From Stentor coeruleus (lineage: Eukaryota; Ciliophora; Heterotrichea; Heterotrichida; Stentoridae): a DNA stretch of 28,381 nucleotides. The notes beneath the pieces were generated by a model, which was given only the letters and a program-made list of their open reading frames with translations, ran no database searches and was not told where the DNA came from. The DNA lies in the NCBI GenBank assembly GCA_001970955.1, contig MPUH01000953.1, positions 1 through 28,381 of the forward strand, given 5' to 3'. The translations under genes were made by a program, and so were the position numbers. Every line of letters starts with the position of its first letter. The first letter of the stretch is position 1. Shown piece after piece: positions 8,557 through 18,214 of this stretch.

Positions 8557-9306
8557 ATGGGAAACTGTTGTTCAACTCAAAAAAAAGAGTCCAAAGCGGA
8601 GTCTACACAGCCAGCGTCTCAGCCAAAAACTGTTGATCCTCCAGTTCAGCGATGCCTAAAATTTAAAAGCAAGGAGCATAATTTTTCATACAAACTGGAA
8701 TACAATTCATCAAAATCCTTAAGCTCCTACCTCAATCACATGATTATTTCTCATCCAGAGCTTGCTCTTGAAGAGCTTCGAATTCTAAAGCAGAGCCAAG
8801 AAATCACTGACTTCCACTTATCACTTAAAGATCTAGAAATCCTTCCTTCTGATGTACTTCATATTGAGTCTCGACCAATTCCAAAAAAAGTGTCATCTCC
8901 ATCTCCATCAGTGTCAAATGAAGAAATAGCTGAAGAAGAAAGTACAACAAAATTACAAATAGCAGGAATTAAAGCAAAACTCAGTATGGGCAAAGTTAAA
9001 ACTGAGTCGACAGGTGATGCAGCCTCATTGTGGCGTAGTGCAATGCCTTCTCCAAAGCATTTAGCAAAGCAGTCAACAAAAGACCCAGATGCAAGTTCGT
9101 TAATGAACCCCATGGATATGACTATAGAAAATAAAGTTCCAATGCAATTTGTCCCCTATGACATTAAAAATGGACAGAGTGTTCTTTTAGATAGTGATGA
9201 TAGTTATTTAAAAACTGACATGAAGGCCCGGGATTCACTTCATAGGCATCCTTACGACTTCTTCCGTGACCTTCAAGGACCTTTTTCAGTATTAAAGCAG
9301 CTTTAG
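8557..9306 (+). CDS. Putative myristoylated/palmitoylated protein
   Basis: A 249-residue protein starting MGNCCSTQKKES. Gly2 with Ser/Thr at 6-7 fits N-myristoylation, and Cys4 and Cys5 fit palmitoylation, so the protein is probably tethered to the inner face of a membrane, possibly the ciliary or cell-surface membrane. Residues 33-106 (from CLKFKSKEHNFSYKLEYN to VLHIESR) alternate beta- and helix-like segments in the order of a ubiquitin-like fold; this is a visual impression only. The rest is Ser/Pro-rich and probably disordered (SSPSPSVSNEE), with a conserved-looking C-terminal block ending in PYDFFRDLQGPFSVLKQL. The stop is TAG. Codon use is less AT-biased than the flanks, supporting a real gene. 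No family recognised. Confidence 0.8.
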   Translation: MGNCCSTQKKESKAESTQPASQPKTVDPPVQRCLKFKSKEHNFSYKLEYNSSKSLSSYLNHMIISHPELALEELRILKQSQEITDFHLSLKDLEILPSDVLHIESRPIPKKVSSPSPSVSNEEIAEEESTTKLQIAGIKAKLSMGKVKTESTGDAASLWRSAMPSPKHLAKQSTKDPDASSLMNPMDMTIENKVPMQFVPYDIKNGQSVLLDSDDSYLKTDMKARDSLHRHPYDFFRDLQGPFSVLKQL

Positions 9307-9442
9307 CTGGAATTAAGTAAGCTAATTTAGATTAAATTTCTTTAAAATGATGGGAATATAATAAAAAACTTACTTCAAGCCTACCTTAGGGGTGACTATT
9401 ATGTAAACTATTACTAAAGGATGAAAAACTATTACTAATAGG

Positions 9443-9625
9443 ATGAGAAACTCTTCACCTATAAAAGAAAGTGAAGGTATTCGAGTTGTATCAAATCTTA
9501 CAATGATAGAATTTGAGTTTCTTTATATGATAGACATAGAAAAACTTTTGAGCAAATATATGAAATTGAGATGATGAGCTTGATATGGCAAATGACTGAA
9601 GATAATTTAAGTAATTGTTGAAATT
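9443..9625 (+). pseudogene. Short decayed coding fragment, unknown family
   Basis: The frame from ATG 9443 encodes 43 residues (MRNSSPIKESEGIRVVSN start) to TGA. An overlapping frame continues the same character with RHRKTFEQIYEIEMMSLIWQ to TGA near 9625. One shift would link them. It is short and unrecognised, so chance cannot be excluded. Confidence 0.2.
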
Positions 9626-9911
9626 GACTTGGGAAATGCATTTACTCATTGTATAAGTAGTAAAAAATGCCATAATTATGAATTGGTATTTATGCTACTT
9701 ACCACTACAATAGCATGCTTCATTCTATTTGTGATGCAAGATATCCAAATAATTTTAAAGATCTTATTAGAAAATAGAATTTCAATATTAAGTTATTATT
9801 TATATTATTAATAATTTATATAGGTAATTGATAGTGGTGATTGATAAAGAAATGTGGGGATTAGATTAGATTAATAAATCGTCCCTCGATTAGGGACCAA
9901 GTTCATTTTTT

Positions 9912-10002
9912 GTAATTCGCTTTCTTGTTGTGTAAATGCTTTCTATAAAATTTTTANGTAATTCGCTTTCTTGTTGTGTAAATGCTTTCTATAAAATTTT
10001 TA
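9912..10002. repeat. 45-nt direct duplication around a single N
   Basis: Bases 9912-9956 and 9958-10002 are identical and separated only by N at 9957. This is the mark of two contig ends placed next to each other without merging their overlap, not a biological repeat. Confidence 0.9.
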
Positions 10003-10483
10003 ATTAAGTTGTCAATGTTTTTTGCTTTTGTTGGTAGTTTTTCTTTAATGATTTTTTCAAATTTTGTGCTGTAGAGCACTATTTCATGTGAAATGTGGGA
10101 TTAATTGTGTTTGCATCTTTATAGGTGATTTGTATTTGATATTGATTTATAGTGATGATTTTGTAATATTCTTTTAGATAGGATATATGGGTTAAACTGA
10201 GTTTTAAAAAGATAGATTTGGTAAATTGGTTATTTTATTTGAGAACAAGATATGAAAATTTCATATTAAACAGTTTAAATTTTTGATAAAGCAATACAAT
10301 TAGATAGTATCAGGCATTTTAGTATTGAATCAAATTTAAATAGAATTATTAAATTGGTATTCAAAAAAGGAATTTAATTAGTTAATAAACTAAGCATCCG
10401 ATGCAAAAAATAATCTTTTGATAAATTATAATAAGCATAAGAAATCATAATATAAATAGTTAAACTTATGATTATGCTTTATA

Positions 10484-12385
10484 ATGTTTATAAAATCTGG
10501 ATTTAGATCAACAAGGGCACTACTTAATCCTAATCTTGCACATTCTAAAGCTTCTTTGAGCAGTACTGGAAAATCTTTGAATTTAACCGCTAATTGCAGT
10601 CGAATATTTCGAAATGCCTCTAGCACCAGATCTAAATGTTTAAACAACTCTTTCAATACAAGCCAGAGATTACAGAAAAGTTTAGTAGCTATTAGGGCCA
10701 AAAAAATTGAAACACAAAGCATTAGAAACTACCTTATAGAAAAAAAGCATCGCAAACTTATCATCAAACAAAACTTTCAAGCGGTTAACCGAAAATTTAA
10801 GGATGCTGCCATCAAAATACAAAAAAATTTCAGAGGCTACTTAGTTAGAAAAAGATATAAAACTGAAATTCAATCTTATACAAAAGGTGTTCTTGCCCAG
10901 AATCTAAGTATAATGAGGAATAGAGTAAAGGAAATCTGGGACAATCTTTTTAATATGACTGACTCTGCAGTTTTAATTCAGAAATGTGTACGGCGATTTA
11001 TACAGCTTAAGAGGTACAGAAAATATATAAAGTTAAACAAAATATTCACAAAAAGATACAAAAATATTTGCAAACAAACTTTTGAAATATTTTCTGAGTA
11101 TATCCAAGAATCTAAAAATTATGATGCCAAATTAATAATTGAGAGTAAACTTGAAGGAATTAAGCAAAGATTAGATTTTATTAGGATTAAAGAATATTGG
11201 AACAAGTGTAAATATAACTGGAAAGTAATTCAAAAACATTATGGACTTATAATTGCTGAAGATCCTCTGGAAGTGCCAACACATATAGTAATAATTACTC
11301 CAGAAGGTGAACATGACAAAGATGTATTAATAGTACGAAATAAGCAAAACTCTAAAATAAAAAGAATGAAATCGAGAAAAAAAATAAAAATCCCAACAAT
11401 AAAATCATCAGCTTGCACACCTTGTTCTCGATCTAGCTGCAAAAATGATTCAGTCAACCTTTTTGATGAAAGTATTGAAATTACCAATAGTAAGAGTAAA
11501 AACGATTTGTCAAAGCATAATAAGTTCAACAATGAAGCATTAGTAATACCGAATGAATTTGCCAAAAATACTAAAGGAAATTTAAAATCTAGCAGGGAAA
11601 CCCTGAAAAGTCACAACGATTCAGATAAAAAAGACAAAGACGAAACAACGAAGAACATTGATACAAATAAAATCAAAAAAAGTAGTAGAAAATTTTTGAA
11701 AGATACTGTTGAAAGCTTTACAGGAAAAGAGCAAAAAGTTACTAAAACCCCAAAAAAATCTTTTAAAAGCTTGGAGAAATCTCTGAGAGATATTGATAAA
11801 AATTTTTTGCCTATTAATAACGAAAGAAAATCAAAGGAAAATGGTCGTTTATTTACAGTTAGTACAGAAAAGAAAATTAAAGACATAAATTCTGATCAAA
11901 TTTCTTCAAAGCAAAATGAAAAAATGGAAGAAGTTTCTGTTGCGCAATTTAGTCAGGAAAAAGAAATGCTTAGCAAATCACTTGGAAAATCTACCGAAAA
12001 TTATAGCTCTGAGAATTTTCTTGCAAAATCTAAGGGTGTAGAAGCTCACTTTCAAAAAATAACAAAGAAAAATTCTAATGATGATGAAATTAAAAACTTA
12101 AATCCAAGGCAGAGCTTGATTAAATCTTTAAAAAATATTTCAAAAACTATCCATACCCCTGAGAATCCCCAAAAAGAAATAAAAAAAAAAAACGATAATG
12201 TCAAGAATATAAGGAAGGAATCATTAATAACCTCAGTTAACAATAAGAGTTCAGAAAATAATCTTACAAAATTTACTGTTGATTTACCTATTGAAAGAAT
12301 AAAGGTAATGCTTGGAGATGTAAAAATTAACGAGGAAGATAAACAAACTTTATTAGAGGAACTTAGAGAGTTTTGCAATAATTAG
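10484..12385 (+). CDS. Basic IQ-motif protein
   Basis: A 633-residue, Lys/Ser-rich protein. Two IQ motifs are seen: IQKNFRGYLVRKRY (112-125) and IQKCVRRFIQLKRY (165-178). IQ motifs bind calmodulin or related EF-hand proteins such as centrins, so a role in calcium-controlled cortex, basal body or cilium structures is plausible but unproven. Residues 140-260 are helical. From about 270 onwards the chain is highly charged and low-complexity (many KS, KSL and KNI repeats such as KSFKSLEKSLRD), likely disordered. The last 40 residues (PIERIKVMLGDVKINEEDKQ onwards) look ordered again. There is no motor or kinase domain. A run of 12 A at 12181-12192 lies inside the frame. The stop is TAG and no intron is needed. 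The IQ motifs are sure; the function is not. Confidence 0.85.
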   Translation: MFIKSGFRSTRALLNPNLAHSKASLSSTGKSLNLTANCSRIFRNASSTRSKCLNNSFNTSQRLQKSLVAIRAKKIETQSIRNYLIEKKHRKLIIKQNFQAVNRKFKDAAIKIQKNFRGYLVRKRYKTEIQSYTKGVLAQNLSIMRNRVKEIWDNLFNMTDSAVLIQKCVRRFIQLKRYRKYIKLNKIFTKRYKNICKQTFEIFSEYIQESKNYDAKLIIESKLEGIKQRLDFIRIKEYWNKCKYNWKVIQKHYGLIIAEDPLEVPTHIVIITPEGEHDKDVLIVRNKQNSKIKRMKSRKKIKIPTIKSSACTPCSRSSCKNDSVNLFDESIEITNSKSKNDLSKHNKFNNEALVIPNEFAKNTKGNLKSSRETLKSHNDSDKKDKDETTKNIDTNKIKKSSRKFLKDTVESFTGKEQKVTKTPKKSFKSLEKSLRDIDKNFLPINNERKSKENGRLFTVSTEKKIKDINSDQISSKQNEKMEEVSVAQFSQEKEMLSKSLGKSTENYSSENFLAKSKGVEAHFQKITKKNSNDDEIKNLNPRQSLIKSLKNISKTIHTPENPQKEIKKKNDNVKNIRKESLITSVNNKSSENNLTKFTVDLPIERIKVMLGDVKINEEDKQTLLEELREFCNN

Positions 12386-13139
12386 TTAACTATTTATATG
12401 ATTGCTTTGCAAGCACAGTAGCAAATTTGTTATCTTAATTTTCATATTGAGCCTGTAAATTAAGACAAGTAAGTAAAATGCAAATTATGCAATTCATACA
12501 GAAAAAATCTGCAAAACGCTACTGGTGTGAAAATTAAAATTTATATTTCATGAAGCATACTTCGATTAATTTTGTTATTCAAATTAGTTAGCTAATTCTC
12601 TGATTTTAAAGATTTCTATCGCTGAAAATATTAATGTAAGAATTATTTCTGCAAAAAGATCCTCAATGAGATTACTCTTCTAAGAAAATTTACTTAAAAT
12701 TAATTAAACTAACAAGGTTTCTAAATTAAAGCATTTAATTTTTTTATTTGGTTTTCAACTGTTCTAATATCTAAAACTAATCTTAACTTCCCTAAATAAT
12801 CCAAAAATTTGAAATTTGAGATACTAAAGTGGTAGAAACTCTTCGGTATTGATTCTTAAAAAATAATAACTATGATATTTGAGTATATTAAATACAAATG
12901 AAAATTTTGATGAATTCTTAAATTTAACAATTTTTTAGATCTCTAAATTTACTAAAAAGAAAAGCTTATATGCATAGCTTAGAAAATTAAAAAAGTAATA
13001 ACTAGGTTAATAGATTCTATATTTGTTTATTCATTCAACATAACTTATATCAATTAAAACTTTAAATTTAATAAACAAAATGTGCCAACCATTTCCAGAA
13101 ATAACAGCGTGATAATCCAAAACACATAGGAATATAAAT
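12386..13139. other. Featureless AT-rich intergenic region
   Basis: About 750 bp between two plus-strand genes. No ORF, RNA gene, repeat or relic is supported. It should contain the promoter of the acyl-CoA synthetase gene. Confidence 0.6.
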
Positions 13140-14594
13140 ATGGACTTAATTCTTCGTGCTCCAAAATTTTTACAGAAAACAGCAGTCTCTTGTCGTGGAA
13201 GATCCTTTACTTATAGCGACTTACTGTATCATTCCAATATTATCAAAGAAAAACTTCTTCAAGGAAGGAAGGATCTCGAAGGAGAACGAGTGGTATTTTT
13301 AGCTCCTCAGTCTTATGAGTTTATACCTATTCAATGGGGTATTTGGCAAGCTGGGGGGATTTCTGTCCCGTTATGCCTTCAGCATCCTCCTCCTGAATGG
13401 GAATACGTGTTAAACGATTCTCAAGCTTCAACAGTTGTCTGCTATTCTGCCTTTTTATCAGAATTAGGGCCTGTTGCTGAGCGTAAAGGAGTACGCTTAC
13501 TACCATATGGTGACTTTTCTAGTGTAAAAGACCAAAAGGTGTCTGAGAGTCCAGCAATAGATTTCAACAGAGGAGCACAAATTATATATACTTCTGGGGC
13601 AACTGGAAAGCCTAAAGGAGTTATCGCAACCCACAATTCTATTAAAGCACAGCTAGAAAGTTTGAGTGAAGCCTGGGAGTGGTCAGAAAATGACCATATT
13701 TTAGAAATTCTTCCTTTGCATCATGTTCATGGAAATATTAATGTTGTTTCGTGTGCTTTATTCTCTGGAGCGAAAATCACTTTTCATCCTAGATTCGAAG
13801 CTCAATCAGTTTGGAAAGAATTTATCAACAATGATCTAAGCATTTTTATGGGTGTTCCTACTATTTATTCTAAACTTATTGCCCACTGGAAGCATTTAAA
13901 AGGCCGAGAACAGACTATAGCTTCAGATTCTGCGAAAAAGTTTAGGCTTATGGTTTCTGGATCGATGGCTTTATCAGAATCTGTACACAATGAATGGAAA
14001 ACTATCAGTGATCAAACTTTACTAGAGAGATATGGAATGACAGAATGTGGGATGATTCTTTCTAACCCGCTTAAAGGAGAAAGAAAATCTGGCTATGTAG
14101 GAAAACCACTCCCAGGAGTTGAGGTTAAAATTGTGGACTCAGAACTTAGAGTTAAGTCAAAAGGTATGTTTAAAGAGTACTTTATGAAGCCAGAAGCTAC
14201 AAAAGTAGCTTTTGATGAAGAAGGATGGTTTAAGACAGGTGATATTACTTCTCAAGATGAAAATGGAAACTACAAGATCATGGGCAGAGCAAATGTGGAC
14301 ATTATAAAGTCAGGTGAATTTAAAATGTCCGCATTGGATATTGAAAATGACCTTCTTGGCCATCCAGATATCACTGAGGTGGCTGTTCTTGGGATTCCTG
14401 ATGCAGATTACGGACAAATAGTAGGTGTTGCACTAAAATCAAAATCGAAAATAACTCTTCAAGGCTTACAGAACTGGTGCAAAGAGCGCATGGCTTCGTA
14501 TAAAATCCCTAAAACAATAGTTCAAGTTGATAGTCTCCCACGTACCCAATCTGGCAAAGTGAATAAAAAAGAACTATCGCGACTATTTAATTAG
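13140..14594 (+). CDS. ACSF3: Acyl-CoA synthetase, ACSF3/malonyl-CoA type
   Basis: A 484-residue adenylate-forming enzyme that joins an acid to CoA through an acyl-AMP. All core motifs are in order: phosphate loop IIYTSGATGKPKG (148-160), LHHVHG (193-198), RYGMTECGM (298-305), GWFKTGD (362-368), GRANVDIIKSGEFK (382-395) and LPRTQSGKVNKKE (467-478) with the adenylation lysine K473. RLMVSGSMAL, ERYGMTECGMILSNPL and GKPLPGVEVKI closely follow animal ACSF3, the mitochondrial malonyl/methylmalonyl-CoA synthetase that feeds mitochondrial fatty acid synthesis. A plant-type malonyl-CoA synthetase is the close alternative. The N-terminus enters the enzyme fold almost at once; an in-frame stop lies just upstream, so no long targeting sequence exists in this exon. 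The segment between the Gly-rich part and the FKEYFMKPEAT block is shorter than in the human enzyme. The stop is TAG. Confidence 0.9.
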   Translation: MDLILRAPKFLQKTAVSCRGRSFTYSDLLYHSNIIKEKLLQGRKDLEGERVVFLAPQSYEFIPIQWGIWQAGGISVPLCLQHPPPEWEYVLNDSQASTVVCYSAFLSELGPVAERKGVRLLPYGDFSSVKDQKVSESPAIDFNRGAQIIYTSGATGKPKGVIATHNSIKAQLESLSEAWEWSENDHILEILPLHHVHGNINVVSCALFSGAKITFHPRFEAQSVWKEFINNDLSIFMGVPTIYSKLIAHWKHLKGREQTIASDSAKKFRLMVSGSMALSESVHNEWKTISDQTLLERYGMTECGMILSNPLKGERKSGYVGKPLPGVEVKIVDSELRVKSKGMFKEYFMKPEATKVAFDEEGWFKTGDITSQDENGNYKIMGRANVDIIKSGEFKMSALDIENDLLGHPDITEVAVLGIPDADYGQIVGVALKSKSKITLQGLQNWCKERMASYKIPKTIVQVDSLPRTQSGKVNKKELSRLFN

Positions 14595-15660
14595 TTATCT
14601 ATTCTCCTAGGACAACTTGTCTAAGATACTGAATAAATATGGAATATAATGTTATATTTAGTTAGTGACTCTAGATTTAAGCAGTGTCTTACTGGTAACA
14701 GAAGAACTAGAGCAAAAGAAGAAACTGAAGTAAAGAAGGAAGAAATTAAAAAGCTTTTGTCTAATTAATCAAAAGATATATATCGGATTATGACAGTATT
14801 TATACTGATAAAAGGACTTATGGGATTCGTTAAACTTCAATTTTTTATGGTTCAAATAAATTACTTAGCCTTGAAATCTTTGGATTTTAATAAAAATAAA
14901 AATATATAAGTAAGACAGCTTGCAATAAAATTTCAAAAGTATTTTGATAAATATAAAAGAAGTAACTACTAAACTCAAAAATCTTTTAAAAACTAATTAT
15001 TTATTCATCCAAACTCTTAAGGTACACCAAATTTTTATGTAACTTTATTATCTTAAGGTGAATCAGAAAAATTGCTTTGTTTTTTACTTTGAAACCTTTT
15101 CAGCCCCCAAAAATTATAAAAATACCTATTTTAGTCTAGACAATAAATCATTCATTCCAAGGAGTTGAATTCTTATTTTTTATCATAATCTTCATAGTAC
15201 ACTTCTGTAGTTTAATCTAAAAAAGCAGGAGAAGTTATTCATGCAATCTTATAAATTAATAGAATATATATTATATCATAAGGGTCATACAATCTTATAA
15301 ATTAATAGAATATATCATAAGAGTCATAAGAGTCATACAATCTTATAAATTAATAAAATATATATTATATCATAAGGGTCATACAATAATAAATTTTCTC
15401 TAAGTATGTTGCCAAAATGCATTAAAGTCTCCAATGATCCTATAAATAATAACTCGCATGCTCAATATTAGTGCATCCTGCAGCTATTGATGTAGTACTC
15501 TAGTAAAGTTAAGTAAATTTTTTGCTTAAATTTTAATTTTTTATCGTTTCTCACTGACTCTTTATAATAATTAGGCAGCGAACTTTTTGATAATTGTCAT
15601 TTACAAACTATATTAATTTAAATAATGATTCTTAAATTCTAATTTTTAACTCATAATCAA
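14595..15660. other. Intergenic region with tandem repeats, no intact gene
   Basis: From ATG 14649 a 39-codon frame (MLYLVSDSRFKQCLTGN start) runs to TAA 14766. The same frame then continues to TGA 15090 interrupted only by TAA codons, some where Gln would fit, such as HPNS-stop-GTPNFYVTLLS-stop-GESEKLL. This may be a decayed gene, or simply AT-rich sequence. The 46-nt repeats at 15240-15387 are listed separately. Confidence 0.3.
15240..15387. repeat. Three 46-48-nt tandem repeats plus a partial copy
   Basis: Copies lie at 15240-15285 (46 nt), 15286-15333 (48 nt) and 15334-15379 (46 nt), each beginning catrcaatcttataaatt and ending in ataagrgt. A partial copy follows at 15380-15387. The copies differ by a few bases and the middle one has lost one motif and doubled another (cataagagt), so this is a true minisatellite rather than an assembly join. 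Confidence 0.9.
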
Positions 15661-16003
15661 TTAAAAAAGACACTCTTGTCTAAAGCTGAACATTGAAGTC
15701 ATTTTTCGACATTCATGATTACCTCTTATCATATAAATAATTCCTGGATAGTTTATTTTCAGACTATACAACAGAAGAATTACTTCTACTGAAAACATCC
15801 CAGGGTCTACATAGTCTTCAAGGAATAAATACTTTGTCCTTTCAGGATTCTCTCCTAAATCAAGCATTTCATCATATCATAGTATTCTTTTTTTGGCCTT
15901 AATAAATTGTACCTTTGAAAACTGTGGCGCTTTATAAAGGATAGTAAGGAGGAGCAGATATTTCTGTGACCACTCGATGTATTTTCACTTCTTTAATTGC
16001 CAT
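15661..16003 (-). pseudogene. Calcineurin (PP2B) catalytic subunit pseudogene
   Basis: Reading from 16003 leftwards, MAIKEVKIHRVVTEISAPPY is the N-terminal region of calcineurin A-like phosphatases; it is followed by TAA codons. After a missing section that should hold the GDIHGQ metal site, YYDMMKCL appears, shifts frame by one base, and goes on as [36 protein letters not shown] and [10 protein letters not shown], ending RQECLF at TAA (15661). The family normally has LFLGDYVDRG here: the Gly is now Glu and the metal-site Arg is now Pro. GNHE is intact. The start piece, internal deletion, frameshift, altered active site and truncation leave no doubt that this copy is dead. Family assignment is firm because of the two long conserved blocks. 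Confidence 0.9.
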
Positions 16004-16451
16004 TTAGTTTATATATTGGTTTGATTATTAAAGCAGATAGTAAAATACATGAAAATTTGAATGACATATAAAAAATATGAAGTTAAACAGATTTTACTAG
16101 AAATATTTAAGTAATAAGAATCAATTATTATATAAGATTTAGTAAGTAATTGATACGATAATTTCAGATGAATGTATAATGAAGTTTTTTGTATGAATTA
16201 ATTTTGGTTATAAAATTACTTATGAATTAGAAGTGATTATATTATCATATTCATTTTTAAATAAACTTTTAAAATACTTATAAAGTAATATTAGTTAAAT
16301 TAGTGCTAGTAGCTAGAATAAGTAAATGAAATTTATAAAATTTCAGCTTTTAGCTTATGATCTTATTTGAAGATTCAAATTTATATCGAACTAAGCTAAT
16401 AATTTTTCACTATTATCATCTCATTTTATATATTTGAAAGCCTTATAAAAA
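16004..16451. other. AT-rich intergenic region before the TTLL gene
   Basis: About 450 bp with no frame, repeat or RNA gene. It must hold the promoter of the plus-strand TTLL gene. Confidence 0.6.
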
Positions 16452-18203
16452 ATGGTTGAAAAACTTGCAGTAAAGAAAAATAATAAAATCACTTGCAATA
16501 TTGCCTTTACCAGATACGAAATTGTAAAGCACGTTGCTGAAAAAATATTCGGATGGAAATTATCCCCTGATGAAGAAGATGAAAAATGGGATATCTTATG
16601 GACTGACAGTGCAGTTCCTCCAGAAAAACTTTCAAAAATGCAGCCGTATCAGAAAATCAATCATTTTCCAGGCATGTATTCTATATCTCGGAAAAATTAT
16701 TTAGCAATGAATTTAGGAAAACTAAAGAAGAAATTCCCAAACGATTACAACTTCTTCCCAAAATCCTGGCTCTATCCCTGTGATCTCGGGGATTTAAAAT
16801 TATTCATGCAAAAAAAAAAAAACTGCTATTTAATAGTCAAACCTGAAGCTTCATGCCAAGGACGAGGGATTTTTCTAACAAAAAAATTAGAAAATATTGA
16901 CCCTACAGGGAGGTTTGTTGTGCAAGAATATCTAACAAAACCATATTTGATTGACAATTTAAAATTTGATTTGAGAATATATGTATTAGTTGCTGGATGT
17001 GACCCTTTAAGAATTTTTGTTCATTATGATGGATTAACACGATTTGCAACTGAGGAATACTCAAAGCCTTCGTTAAATAATTTTGAAGATATGTGCATGC
17101 ATTTGACAAATTATGCTGTTAATAAAAATAACCCAAATTTCATTCATAATGAAAATCCAGAAGATGATGACTCGGGGCATAAAAGAAGTCTACAGTCTAC
17201 TTATGATTATCTTAGTGATCAAGGATTTGATGTTGATAAGATTAAAAAGCAAATTGATGATGCTATTATTAAAACATTATGTTCAATTCAACCCACATTG
17301 GCACATCATTATAAGAGTTGCCAGCCTGATGACACTGCTAATACTATGTGTTTTGAAGTATTAGGTTTCGATGTGATATTGGACTGTAAAGCCCGACCGT
17401 ATATCTTAGAGGTAAATCACACGCCATCGTTCACTACAGACTCACCACTTGACTGGAAAATCAAAAAGCGAGTAATCAGAGATGCTTTGATTTTAATGAA
17501 TATTACTTCGCGTGAGCGCAAAGCCTATTTAAAAAAGCAAAAAGAGCTCATTCTCAAACGGGCATTAACAGGAAAAGTAGAAAAAGACACAAAAGAAGAA
17601 CGTGAAATAAAAACTCAAATATTAAAAGCGAAACGCGATAAGTGGGAACAAGGCCATCTTGGGGGTTTTCGGAAAATTTACCCATCAGAAAACTTAGAAA
17701 CCTACGAAAAATACATCAATTATGCAAACACTATGTACCAAGAATGGACAGGTGGGAATACTTCAAAAACCAAAAAACTAACATTAGAAGAAGAAAAACT
17801 CCCTCGCAAAGTTCAAAGTGTAAAAGATGTTAAAGATTCTAAAGACTTAAAAAAACCTATTCAACTCAAGCATAAAGAAGAAGACAGTCTTCGGTTGAGG
17901 TGCAGTTCTATTCCTGTCTTAATTTCTCCTACTGATAGAAAGAAATTAAATAGCAATTCTGTATTTGATAGATTATCAAAGCCTACTATAAAAAAGTATA
18001 GGAGCAGTAGGGGAACAGTCTTTCCTCCAATAATTTATTATGAAGACAAACAGCCGATGTCAATTAAACAGTTATATCCTACAGCTAGGCTGATAAATGG
18101 GTATATAGACAGTCGAACTATTTATGACAGAAACACAACCCTTAAGCAAATGACCCCTAAAGTATTTCAATTTATGTTTGATAAAAACAACGATGGGCAG
18201 TAA
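16452..18203 (+). CDS. Tubulin polyglutamylase, TTLL6/13 type
   Basis: A 583-residue tubulin tyrosine ligase-like enzyme that adds glutamates to tubulin tails, using ATP. The TTL domain spans about residues 12-355. Visible motifs: WTDSAVPPEK (50-59), MQPYQKINHFPGM (63-75), the ATP-binding IVKPEASCQGRGIFL (128-142), KFDLRIYVLV (171-180), MHLTNYAVNK (216-225), CFEVLGFDVILD (300-311) and LEVNHTPSFTTD (319-330), with the Mg/ATP-binding Glu and Asn. PYQKINHFPGM, the KFDLRIYVL block and EVNHTPSFTTDS match the TTLL6/TTLL13 group, which makes long chains on axonemal microtubules. A basic helix-rich region (355-480) follows, as in the microtubule-binding domain of these enzymes. A 13-A run (16810-16822) lies in the coding frame. 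The gene converges on the FKBP-like gene with 11 bp between stop codons. Confidence 0.94.
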   Translation: MVEKLAVKKNNKITCNIAFTRYEIVKHVAEKIFGWKLSPDEEDEKWDILWTDSAVPPEKLSKMQPYQKINHFPGMYSISRKNYLAMNLGKLKKKFPNDYNFFPKSWLYPCDLGDLKLFMQKKKNCYLIVKPEASCQGRGIFLTKKLENIDPTGRFVVQEYLTKPYLIDNLKFDLRIYVLVAGCDPLRIFVHYDGLTRFATEEYSKPSLNNFEDMCMHLTNYAVNKNNPNFIHNENPEDDDSGHKRSLQSTYDYLSDQGFDVDKIKKQIDDAIIKTLCSIQPTLAHHYKSCQPDDTANTMCFEVLGFDVILDCKARPYILEVNHTPSFTTDSPLDWKIKKRVIRDALILMNITSRERKAYLKKQKELILKRALTGKVEKDTKEEREIKTQILKAKRDKWEQGHLGGFRKIYPSENLETYEKYINYANTMYQEWTGGNTSKTKKLTLEEEKLPRKVQSVKDVKDSKDLKKPIQLKHKEEDSLRLRCSSIPVLISPTDRKKLNSNSVFDRLSKPTIKKYRSSRGTVFPPIIYYEDKQPMSIKQLYPTARLINGYIDSRTIYDRNTTLKQMTPKVFQFMFDKNNDGQ

Positions 18204-18214
18204 TTCCTAATCTA
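18204..18214. terminator. 11-bp gap between convergent stop codons
   Basis: The TAA of the TTLL gene (18201-18203) and the TAA of the minus-strand gene (complement of 18215-18217) are 11 bp apart. Both transcripts must end inside, or read antisense into, the other's coding region, or have almost no 3' UTR. Confidence 0.5.

Larger units (their letters stand above)
9307..10483. other. Intergenic region with an assembly join and a relic
   Basis: Nearly 1.2 kb without an intact gene. It contains a protein-like fragment at 9443-9625 and the N-marked duplication at 9912-10002, both listed separately. The remainder is AT-rich and featureless. Confidence 0.5.

Noticed and set aside
12386..12545. Read-through of the IQ gene with TAA/TAG as Gln
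   Set aside because: The frame stays free of TGA for about 55 codons, but the other genes end sensibly at TAA or TAG, and stop density here is as expected for AT-rich DNA.
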